This document shows, in pieces, positions 1-5,760 of a stretch of 6,999 nt of DNA; within the stretch, counting starts at the first letter, position 1, and every line of letters begins with the position of its first letter. The notes beneath the pieces were generated by a model. The model was not told the origin of the DNA. It did not search any database and was given only the letters and a program-made list of their open reading frames with translations. A program made the translations under genes and the position numbers. This stretch comes from an uncultured Eubacteriales bacterium (GTDB lineage: Bacteria > Bacillota > Clostridia > Peptostreptococcales > Anaerovoracaceae): assembly GCA_902766915.1 (NCBI GenBank), contig CACXFN010000182.1, forward strand, positions 1-6,999, read 5' to 3'.

Positions 1-244
1 CTGTCTTGAATGCGAGCACAGCGTCTCTCTTCGCCTGCTCTGCACTGACTTCAGCACTTTCCTTGAGTATGTTGATTTCCTTCTCTGCAGCATCTTTATA
101 CTGCTGTGCCTCAGCCTTTGCACCATTAACTATCGATTCGGCCTTTTTCTTTGCTTCAGCAATAATAGATTCCGCTTCGGCATTTGCCACCTCTAAACCT
201 TCTTTACGGATTGAGGAAACAAGGTCTTGAATCTGTAATTCCAT
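1..244 (-). CDS. Probable V-type ATP synthase subunit E (peripheral stalk), N-terminal part; 3' end outside window
   Basis: The first 81 codons are visible, beginning MELQIQDLVSSIRKEG, and the frame is open to the left edge. The visible part is an Ala/Glu/Lys-rich helix with repeated AEAKKKAES / AKAEAQQYK blocks and a KESAEVSAEQAKRDAVLAF segment, as in the N-terminal coiled coil of bacterial V/A-type ATPase subunit E, the stalk that ties the catalytic head to the membrane sector. The ATG at 244-242 is well supported by AAGGAGGTG at 256-248. The gene looks like the start of an operon running leftward out of the window, as it follows a 223-base gap. The globular C-terminal domain is not visible, so another stalk-like subunit (G/H, or an F-type b-like protein) cannot be excluded; the helix alone is compositionally biased and weak evidence. 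Confidence 0.6.
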   Translation of the reverse strand, partial: MELQIQDLVSSIRKEGLEVANAEAESIIAEAKKKAESIVNGAKAEAQQYKDAAEKEINILKESAEVSAEQAKRDAVLAFKT

Positions 245-247
245 AGG

Positions 248-256
248 CACCTCCTT
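248..256 (-). promoter_or_regulatory. Strong ribosome binding site of the V-ATPase subunit gene
   Basis: AAGGAGGTG on the minus strand is nearly fully complementary to the 16S rRNA 3' end and lies a few bases before the ATG at 244. It fixes the start and contrasts with whiA, which has no comparable site. Confidence 0.85.
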
Positions 257-331
257 CATAATGGAATAAATAACTTCGACAAAACTAAATCAGGAATAAT
301 GCATTTTTGTCTAATATTATAAGGGTAGGAT

Positions 332-360
332 ATAATAATAGAAGTAATTGCACATCCCAA
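332..360 (-). promoter_or_regulatory. Candidate sigma-A type promoter for the V-ATPase operon
   Basis: On the minus strand TTGGGA (360-355) is followed after 17 bases by TATTAT (337-332), matching the consensus boxes at 4 of 6 and 5 of 6 positions. A second TATAAT at 321-316 lacks a recognisable -35 box. Either would leave a leader of roughly 70-80 bases before the ATG at 244. The region is AT-rich, so chance matches are likely. Confidence 0.35.
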
Positions 361-467
361 TTCAGCTCTGCATTTGGCTTTCTTTGATGCGATATTGTGC
401 ATCTTTAATCATAATCTCTTTCTCTCTTTTCGATAAAGATACTATGTCGTTAATTATAATACAGTGG

Positions 468-1412
468 TTAATTTCGTGCAAGTTCAAATATTCTTTTTAT
501 TCTGTTATTTACGCCGGATTTCTTTAGTGGCGGATTTAACTGTTCCCCTAATTGCGCCAGGCTCGCCTCAGGATTTGCCAGTCTAAGTTCCGCAATCTCC
601 TTTAGCTTAGGGGGCATAGAGTCATATTTACCGCTGTTTTTCAACGCTTTTATGACTCTCACCTGCTCCTGAGCAGCATCCAGAGTCCTATCCATATTTG
701 CAGTATCGCAATTTATTAAGCGAATAGCGTCCTCTTTTATTTCTTTTTCTATCATGGTATTATCCAAGGTCAAAACATAGGTATGCGCTCCCATAATAGC
801 CAACGTGTCCCGAATATAAGATGAATTTTTTATGTATACTATATACTTGTTTCTTCTTTTTGATATATTGCATGACAGATCCACGAAACTATTTATGAGT
901 TTCTGCAGGTCCTTTGCCAATATTTCCGTATCACATACTATCTCGAAATGATAGCTTTTTTTAGGGTCTGAAATAGTTCCTGCCCCCAGGAACATGCCTC
1001 TTAGATAGGATTTCTTACAGCATTTGGACTTAATCAACCCTTCATATATGCCATCTGTCAGGTAATTCTGTCCCTTCTTAACCATCAGGAGCCCGGTTTC
1101 CCTTAGGATTTCCTCTCCTGCACCCTCATGGTCTACAGTTAGCCTGTACCTTCTGTCTCTTCCAAAAAGCTCCCTTTCCTGCACCTGGATTTCCATGTCT
1201 ATGCTGTCGCCAAAATAATCCTTGATTAGCCTTTTATAATGTCTAGCTATTGCGGGGCTTCCTGTGGTTGCGATTATACCGAAGCGCCCTCCTCCGAAGA
1301 AGGTTGCCGTCCCTGCCACCCTAAAGAATCCGGATATCTCTGCCAATTGACAGCAAGTTTTTTCCGGCTCGGTCCTTGCCAATTCATTTTTAACATCTGA
1401 TGCAAAACTCAT
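468..1412 (-). CDS. whiA: WhiA, DNA-binding regulator (LAGLIDADG-like fold plus HTH)
   Basis: The 314-residue product matches WhiA in length and layout. It starts with the family-typical MSFASDVKNELAR. Residues about 20-205 form the two-part LAGLIDADG-like domain, with degenerate motifs at 24-35 (AEISGFFRVAGT) and 136-146 (YLRGMFLGAGT) that lack the catalytic acids of homing endonucleases. Residues about 266-306 are the C-terminal helix-turn-helix, with KLKEIAELRLANPEASL and a conserved KSGVNNRIKRI segment. WhiA controls sporulation septation in Streptomyces and affects division and chromosome segregation in Bacillus; in clostridia it normally sits just after rapZ (or yvcK). Here kce lies between it and rapZ. 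The start is chosen on homology, because no Shine-Dalgarno is seen upstream and the leader holds tandem repeats. No convincing terminator follows. Confidence 0.95.
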   Translation of the reverse strand: MSFASDVKNELARTEPEKTCCQLAEISGFFRVAGTATFFGGGRFGIIATTGSPAIARHYKRLIKDYFGDSIDMEIQVQERELFGRDRRYRLTVDHEGAGEEILRETGLLMVKKGQNYLTDGIYEGLIKSKCCKKSYLRGMFLGAGTISDPKKSYHFEIVCDTEILAKDLQKLINSFVDLSCNISKRRNKYIVYIKNSSYIRDTLAIMGAHTYVLTLDNTMIEKEIKEDAIRLINCDTANMDRTLDAAQEQVRVIKALKNSGKYDSMPPKLKEIAELRLANPEASLAQLGEQLNPPLKKSGVNNRIKRIFELARN

Positions 1413-1425
1413 TTTTATACCGTTG

Positions 1426-1504
1426 TTTAGTGCTTGTTTTGTTTTAATGCTTGTGTTTTAACACTCGTTTAATGCTTGTGTTTTAACACTCGTTTAATGC
1501 TTGT
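1426..1504. repeat. 25-base tandem repeat array in the whiA leader
   Basis: Positions 1443-1504 have an exact 25-base period for about two and a half copies; each full unit holds TTTAATGCTTGTG followed by TTTTAACACTCG. A shorter, diverged copy (TTTAGTGCTTG) starts at 1426. Each full unit contains GTGTTTTAACAC (1453-1464 and 1478-1489), a 5-base inverted repeat around a 2-base centre. On the coding strand the array reads as alternating CGAGTGTTAAAA and CAAGCATTAAA blocks and ends about 14 bases before the whiA ATG. It could be a paired operator or a slippage-generated microsatellite. Confidence 0.85.
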
Positions 1505-1520
1505 TATTTGGATTTTTTCC

Positions 1521-1562
1521 AAAAAATATAAAAGAGGATAACTCAGCAAAGAATTATCCTCT
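1521..1562 (-). terminator. Intrinsic terminator after kce
   Basis: AGAGGATAA at 1533-1541 pairs perfectly with TTATCCTCT at 1554-1562 (9-base stem, 12-base loop). Reading on the minus strand the stem is followed by TTTATATTTTTT (1532-1521). It lies 40 bases beyond the kce stop, so it should separate kce from whiA transcription. Confidence 0.85.
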
Positions 1563-1601
1563 CTTGGCATCTCTTTAACTGAGGTTATTTACGATTTATG
1601 C

Positions 1602-2432
1602 TTATTTTCTAGGCGGAAGAGAAAGGATTTCTCTTGCTTCGTCAGGTGTTGCTATTTCACGACCAAGAAGTTTGGCGATTTCCACCACCTTGGCAACCAT
1701 TTCACCATTACTCTTTGCCAAGACGCCCTTTTCCATATAGAGGTTGTCTTCAAATCCAACTCTTACATGACCGCCCATGGAGATGGTTGCTGCAGCAATA
1801 TGCCATGCATTCTTTCCCAATCCTGTTGCTGTCCATGTGGATCCCTGTGGAATGGACTCTGCCATATATACCAAATCCCTGATGGTGGCACTCATCTGCA
1901 CACCCAGAACGAAGTCCCAGTGAAGCGGGTGCACTAAGAGACCCTTTCTATCTGCTACCTTTAGCGCAAGGTCAATCATACCCTTATCGAAAACTTCCAG
2001 TTCAGGCTTGATTCCTCTTTCCTTCAAAATCTTGGCAAAGTTCTCTATTGTAGTATCTGTATTTACAAATACTTCGTCTCCACCAAAATTGCAGGTTCCA
2101 CAATCCAAGGTGGCCATTTCCGGTGTAGGTACAACCTCTGTAGACTGGAGTCTCTCCAAATCTGTCATTCCTACTGCACCACCTGTGGAAGGCTGGATAA
2201 TTACATCCGGGCATTCCTTTCTAATGGCATCGATGCATTCCTGGAATCTGCCCTTATCCTGGGTTGGTGTTCCATCATCCCATCTAACATGGAGATGAAT
2301 AAGTGCTGCGCCTGCATCATATGCGGACTTGGCTTCTCTAACGATTTCTTCTACTGTGTATGGTACTGCAGGATTCTGCTCCTTAGTTACTTCCGCACCA
2401 CAAATACAAGCACTGATAATTAGTTTTTCCAT
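1602..2432 (-). CDS. kce: 3-keto-5-aminohexanoate cleavage enzyme (BKACE / DUF849 family)
   Basis: The 276-residue protein matches Kce closely along its whole length. Kce is the zinc-dependent lysine-fermentation enzyme that reacts 3-keto-5-aminohexanoate with acetyl-CoA to give 3-aminobutyryl-CoA and acetoacetate. Visible landmarks are MEKLIISACICGAEVTKEQN (Glu14), HLHVR with metal-binding His46 and His48, QPSTGGAVG with Ser82, ATLDCGTCNFGG at 107-118, DFVLGVQMSA at 173-182, and GGHVRVGFEDN at 220-230 carrying Arg224, the third metal ligand Glu228 and Asp229. Numbering of the first residues agrees with the characterised clostridial enzyme as I recall it. The start at 2432 is set by GAGGAGA at 2444-2438 and by homology; an in-frame ATG 13 codons upstream has no ribosome site and lies in the palindromic leader. 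The gene stands alone, with its own promoter-like box and terminator. No other lysine-pathway gene is visible, so another BKACE beta-keto acid substrate is possible. Confidence 0.9.
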   Translation of the reverse strand: MEKLIISACICGAEVTKEQNPAVPYTVEEIVREAKSAYDAGAALIHLHVRWDDGTPTQDKGRFQECIDAIRKECPDVIIQPSTGGAVGMTDLERLQSTEVVPTPEMATLDCGTCNFGGDEVFVNTDTTIENFAKILKERGIKPELEVFDKGMIDLALKVADRKGLLVHPLHWDFVLGVQMSATIRDLVYMAESIPQGSTWTATGLGKNAWHIAAATISMGGHVRVGFEDNLYMEKGVLAKSNGEMVAKVVEIAKLLGREIATPDEAREILSLPPRK

Positions 2433-2465
2433 AAGATTCTCCTCACTCTTTCCAGGCACAAACAA

Positions 2466-2481
2466 ATACATAATTATGTAT
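2466..2481. promoter_or_regulatory. Perfect 16-base palindrome in the kce leader, candidate operator
   Basis: ATACATAATTATGTAT reads identically on both strands with no spacer. It lies 33 bases before the kce ATG and about 17 bases downstream of a TATAAT box, where a dimeric repressor would block early transcription. The AT-rich context raises the chance of a fortuitous palindrome, but eight consecutive matching pairs is more than expected in this short gap. Confidence 0.5.
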
Positions 2482-2501
2482 CAAGATTACATATCAAGAT
2501 T
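2479..2501. repeat. Tandem 10-base repeat TATCAAGATT upstream of kce
   Basis: TATCAAGATT occurs at 2479-2488 and again at 2492-2501, exactly 13 bases apart. The left copy overlaps the edge of the 16-base palindrome and the right copy overlaps the TATAAT box. The placement suggests a control region, though simple duplication is an equal explanation. Confidence 0.6.
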
Positions 2502-2504
2502 ATA
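2499..2504 (-). promoter_or_regulatory. kce: Candidate -10 box for kce
   Basis: A consensus TATAAT on the minus strand lies 66 bases before the kce ATG, downstream of the rapZ hairpin. The matching -35 position (about 2522-2527) reads CAGGGT, which does not resemble TTGACA, so the promoter would be weak or activator-dependent if real. Confidence 0.4.
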
Positions 2505-2527
2505 TTTCACGTTTTGTTTGCACCCTG

Positions 2528-2568
2528 ATATAAATAATAGCCTGCCGAGCAGTCCAATTCCCGGCAGG
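2528..2568 (-). terminator. Probable intrinsic terminator after rapZ
   Basis: CCTGCCG at 2541-2547 pairs with CGGCAGG at 2562-2568 (7-base, GC-rich stem, 14-base loop). On the minus strand it is followed by CTATTATTTATAT, T-rich but interrupted, so termination may be partial. A competing small hairpin (ATTCC 2557-2561 with GGAAT 2567-2571) overlaps the same arm. It lies 22 bases after the rapZ stop. Confidence 0.6.
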
Positions 2569-2590
2569 AATGTCCAACTAAATTGTATCA

Positions 2591-3478
2591 CTAAAGGTCT
2601 CTATGTTCAAGGGTTATGCGATATCCCCTATCCCTTAATTCCTTCGCCATTCTGTCTGCCATGGCAACGGAGCGATGCTGTCCGCCCGTACATCCAAAGG
2701 CCAGATTTAGATGCTGCTTTCCCTCCTTAATATAGCTGGGAATCAGGTCTTCCAATAGATTCAGAAGGTCACCAACAAATTTTTCAGCCACGGATTGCTT
2801 GAAAACATAACTGTAAACCTTCTTATTGTTTCCGGTTAGTCTTTTTAGGGACGGAACATAGTATGGATTTGGGATGAATCTCATATCGAATACCAAATCC
2901 GCCTCTGTGGGCATACCCCGCTTATATCCAAAGGAAGCTATATTTATCGCAAATGTACTATTTCCACCCTCGCTGAAAATTCTACCAATTTCGATTTGTA
3001 GTTCATTTACCTTTAGGTCCGTGGTATCGATTATGAAATCCGACATGTCCCGAATTTCCATCAGTCTCTCCCTTTCAAGCATAATCACGTCCTTTGTTGT
3101 TGGACCTTCTGCCAAAGGGTGGTTCCTTCTGGTTTCATTATATCGCTTAACTAGGGTTCTATCAGAAGCTTCGATGAATAGGACCTTACAGTCGATATCC
3201 TCACGACTCTTTAAACCCTGTATGCATTCCTTTAAATCATCAAAGAATTCTCCGCCCCTTACATCAACTACAAAGGCAGCCTGGTTCATTTTCTTTTTGG
3301 AATTAATAGCCAGGTTTATGAAGTCTGGAATAAGGGATGGCGGCATATTATCCACACAATAATATCCCCTGTCTTCAAACCAATCGATGGCCTTGGTTTT
3401 CCCCGCACCGGAAAGGCCTGTAAGTATCACGACCTCCATATTGGTTTCTAAATTGTCTTTTTTAATAGTTTCAGTCAT
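2591..3478 (-). CDS. rapZ: RapZ (YvcJ) nucleotide-binding regulatory protein
   Basis: The 295-residue protein is a RapZ/YvcJ P-loop protein. Walker A GLSGAGKT is at 21-28, followed by the family signature GYYCVDNMPPSLIPDF; mid-protein signatures include KRYNETRRNHPL, GMPTEADLVFDMRFIPNPYY and, near the C-terminus, GCTGGQHRSVAMA at 262-274. In E. coli RapZ senses glucosamine-6-phosphate and adapts RNase E to the GlmZ small RNA; in Firmicutes the homologue binds and hydrolyses nucleotides and its role is less clear. It starts one base after the murB stop (TGA A ATG), implying translational coupling. An internal ATG at codon 14, just before the conserved VVILTGLSG strand, is an alternative start without an obvious ribosome site. 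The protein stops at HRDL, so it lacks the basic tail seen in B. subtilis and E. coli homologues. It is the last gene of the packed cluster. Confidence 0.95.
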   Translation of the reverse strand: MTETIKKDNLETNMEVVILTGLSGAGKTKAIDWFEDRGYYCVDNMPPSLIPDFINLAINSKKKMNQAAFVVDVRGGEFFDDLKECIQGLKSREDIDCKVLFIEASDRTLVKRYNETRRNHPLAEGPTTKDVIMLERERLMEIRDMSDFIIDTTDLKVNELQIEIGRIFSEGGNSTFAINIASFGYKRGMPTEADLVFDMRFIPNPYYVPSLKRLTGNNKKVYSYVFKQSVAEKFVGDLLNLLEDLIPSYIKEGKQHLNLAFGCTGGQHRSVAMADRMAKELRDRGYRITLEHRDL

Positions 3479-3479
3479 T

Positions 3480-4451
3480 TCAACGTATAATCCTTACTTC
3501 CGGCTCCAGGTCCACGCCGAAGTCCTCTTTAACCTTTTTCTGAACCGATTCCATCAGTTCCATTATATCTTCCGGGGTTGCATTCCCTTTGTTGATCAAG
3601 AATCCTGCGTGCTTTTCACTTACCTGAGCGCCTCCCACACTGAAGCCTTTCAGCCCTGCGTCTTCTATGAGTTTTCCGGCAAAGTGTCCCACAGGTCTTT
3701 TAAAGAAACTTCCTGCACTTGGGTATTCCAGGGGTTGTTTGGAGGTTCTTCTCTCCGTAAAGTCTTTCATCTTGGCATTGATTTCCTCCTTATTCCCCTT
3801 GGGAAGGCAGAATTCCGCTTCTAAAACAATATCCCCTGTTTCCATGAGGAGAGTATGCCTATAGCTCATGTTTAGATCCTCTACCGGGTAGGTCTTCACT
3901 TCGAATCCCTGCGCAGCCTCGGACGCTTTATTTTCAGAAGATGCAGCATCGGCCTCTTCGTTTTTAGAAGACACTGCATCGGCTTCTTTTCGGGCCAAGA
4001 CGGTTACGCTTTTAAGCGTATCCTTGATTTCACCCTCATATGCTCCGGCATTCATAAATACCGCTCCACCTACACTTCCGGGGATTCCGGAGGCAAACTC
4101 CAGACCCGTAAGGCCTTCCGATCCAACAGCCTTTGATAGACGGGACAGAAGAGTTGCTGCACCGACCTTCACACTTCTGGATTCGGAAGCATTATCATCA
4201 TCTTTTTCTATTTCAATATAGTCAAATCCATCTCCAAGTTTAATAACCGTACCATCGAATAATGGAGAAACGAAGAGTGTATTAGAACCATTTCCCAACA
4301 GAATAATCTTTTCCTTATCTGACTCAAGAGCCAGCCGCCCAAGGGCCTCTCCCAATTCCTCGGCATTCTCAACAATAATAAACCGACGAACTTTGCCGCC
4401 GGCTCTGAAACTGGTGTATTGTGACATATCTACATTATTCAGTTCCTTCAT
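3480..4451 (-). CDS. murB: UDP-N-acetylmuramate dehydrogenase MurB
   Basis: MurB is the cytoplasmic FAD enzyme that reduces UDP-GlcNAc-enolpyruvate with NADPH to UDP-MurNAc in peptidoglycan precursor synthesis. The 323-residue product shows the FAD-binding signatures TSFRAGGK at 13-20, LLGNGSNTLF at 51-60 and GIPGSVGGAVFMNAGAYE at 122-139. Likely catalytic residues are Arg198 in SYRHT, Ser248 in PSAGSFFKRP and Glu318 in LEPEVRII; the layout without the E. coli-type extra loop fits the shorter (type II) enzymes. Residues about 156-182 are an extra Glu/Ala/Ser-rich stretch made of two near-copies of EADAVSSKNE, where homologues have a short turn. The ATG overlaps the end of the upstream AI-2E gene by 17 bases and has its own AAAGGGAG site at 4465-4458. 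rapZ follows after one base. Confidence 0.96.
   Translation of the reverse strand: MKELNNVDMSQYTSFRAGGKVRRFIIVENAEELGEALGRLALESDKEKIILLGNGSNTLFVSPLFDGTVIKLGDGFDYIEIEKDDDNASESRSVKVGAATLLSRLSKAVGSEGLTGLEFASGIPGSVGGAVFMNAGAYEGEIKDTLKSVTVLARKEADAVSSKNEEADAASSENKASEAAQGFEVKTYPVEDLNMSYRHTLLMETGDIVLEAEFCLPKGNKEEINAKMKDFTERRTSKQPLEYPSAGSFFKRPVGHFAGKLIEDAGLKGFSVGGAQVSEKHAGFLINKGNATPEDIMELMESVQKKVKEDFGVDLEPEVRIIR
3931..3990. repeat. 30-base in-frame tandem duplication inside murB
   Basis: Positions 3931-3960 and 3961-3990 match at 23 of 30 bases, encoding EADAVSSKNE followed by EADAASSENK on the minus strand. It is an old duplication of ten codons in a surface-type insertion, and it keeps the reading frame. 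Confidence 0.8.
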
Positions 4452-5760
4452 TACGAGCTCCCTTTAATTTATCCTTTATTTTTTGTAGCTTAACTTCATT
4501 TTCTTGTTCTTCTACCTTCTGTATTTCCTTAACTTCATCGGCAGATAATTCATACTGGGAATAATTATAGTATTCTGTCAGATTGGTGGTTACGCCCTTT
4601 TTCACAAGTCGCCTATTCATATATTTACCTAAATAATAATATATGATTGCAAATACCGGCACACCTAAAACCATTCCTATGAAGCCAAAGAATCCGCCTC
4701 CGATTATAATTGCAAACATAACCCAGAAGCTGGCGATTCCAATGGAATTCCCCAGAATGGCGGGACCGATAATATTTCCGTCCAGCTGTTGAAGCACAAT
4801 AATCAAAAGCAGGAACCATAGTGCCTGAATAGGGCTAATCAGCACGATGATAGCAATGGATGGTATGGCTCCAATGAAGGGTCCGAAGAATGGGATGATA
4901 TTAGTGATTCCCACTATGGTGCTTATTAGCAATGGATATGGCAATTTCAATATGGTCATTGCCACGAAGCAGAGAATGCCTATGATGGCTGAGTCAATAA
5001 TCTTACCGGTTATGAAACCACCAAAGGTTTTATTTGTATAAGCAGCAAATTCCAGGATTTCCTTTGATCTCTCCGGTCTAAAGAAGGCGCAGATTGCTTT
5101 TTTTATCTGTGCAACAAATTTCTCTTTTCCATTTAAGAAGTAAGCACAGGCTATTAATCCGATTACAAGATTAAGGAATGTTTTTATAGTTACCAGAACC
5201 CCGGAGGATACCCTCTGCATTATGGATCCCACTCCCGGAAGCAATGTATTCTGTACCCATGTTATTAAATTACTCTGTAGTTCATCCATGCTGGATTGGA
5301 TAGTTTCCTTTATCTCTATATTTTGAAAATTCATCAAGAGTTTATCCAACAGTTCACTGGCATGCTCCAAATTGGCCGGGAGGGTTTGTGAAACCACACC
5401 AATACTCTCTATTACCTGTGGCACCAAAAGCGCCACCATACCCGCAACTATTCCAATTAGAATAATCATGGATATAACAGTTGCTATAACCTTTGATATC
5501 AGTAGAGCTCGTTTGACTGTTTTGGAATCCCCTTTAATTGAATGGAATGTTTTTCTAACTATAAAGTTGTATATTGGCCCAAGCAAATAAGCCATCACAA
5601 AACCATACAGGAAGGGTGATAAAACGGAAATGAGTTTAGACAATCCATTTCTAAATCCCGTATAGTTTGTAACCATATGATAGAACAGCACCAGCAATGC
5701 ACCTACTGCCAATACTGTGACACCCCATTTGAAATAAATGCTTCTGCTTAGCTTTCTCAT
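4435..5760 (-). CDS. AI-2E family (TqsA/PerM-like) membrane protein
   Basis: This 441-residue integral membrane protein belongs to the AI-2E family. Hydrophobic segments lie near residues 11-29, 42-66, 88-114, 190-210, 254-273, 276-292, 297-323 and 341-378, with a large soluble helical stretch at about 115-180. Family signatures are ITNIIPFFGPFIGAIPS at 285-301 and QQLDGNIIGPAILGNSIGI at 324-342. The C-terminal 60 residues are charged and probably cytoplasmic, with a coiled coil around 405-435. Known members include the AI-2 exporter TqsA and sodium/proton antiporters, so the substrate cannot be named here. Its ATG shares one base with the stop of the upstream YjgR homologue (TAATG) and is preceded by GGAAGGAAA; its end overlaps murB by 17 bases. 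The packing indicates one transcript from the ATPase gene through rapZ. Confidence 0.92.
   Translation of the reverse strand: MRKLSRSIYFKWGVTVLAVGALLVLFYHMVTNYTGFRNGLSKLISVLSPFLYGFVMAYLLGPIYNFIVRKTFHSIKGDSKTVKRALLISKVIATVISMIILIGIVAGMVALLVPQVIESIGVVSQTLPANLEHASELLDKLLMNFQNIEIKETIQSSMDELQSNLITWVQNTLLPGVGSIMQRVSSGVLVTIKTFLNLVIGLIACAYFLNGKEKFVAQIKKAICAFFRPERSKEILEFAAYTNKTFGGFITGKIIDSAIIGILCFVAMTILKLPYPLLISTIVGITNIIPFFGPFIGAIPSIAIIVLISPIQALWFLLLIIVLQQLDGNIIGPAILGNSIGIASFWVMFAIIIGGGFFGFIGMVLGVPVFAIIYYYLGKYMNRRLVKKGVTTNLTEYYNYSQYELSADEVKEIQKVEEQENEVKLQKIKDKLKGARNEGTE

Noticed and set aside
340..362. AATTG/CAATT hairpin as a whiA terminator
   Set aside because: The stem is only five AT-rich pairs with no following T run.
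468..1412. WhiA as an active LAGLIDADG homing endonuclease
   Set aside because: The motifs are degenerate (for example FLGAGT) and the protein has the WhiA C-terminal HTH; the family has lost nuclease activity.
1426..1504. The 25-base repeats as a CRISPR array
   Set aside because: The units are directly adjacent with no variable spacers, and there are only about two and a half copies.
2433..2471. Upstream ATG for kce adding 13 residues (MYLFVPGKSEENL)
   Set aside because: The extension is not part of the Kce family, the ATG lies within the palindrome, and the ribosome site GAGGAGA points to the ATG at 2432.
2329..2730. A 133-codon plus-strand open frame spanning the kce-rapZ gap
   Set aside because: It runs through the ends of two convincing minus-strand genes and the rapZ hairpin, and has no good ribosome site.
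2874..3362. A 162-codon plus-strand open frame
   Set aside because: It is antisense to conserved rapZ coding sequence and its product is a low-complexity mirror of that gene.
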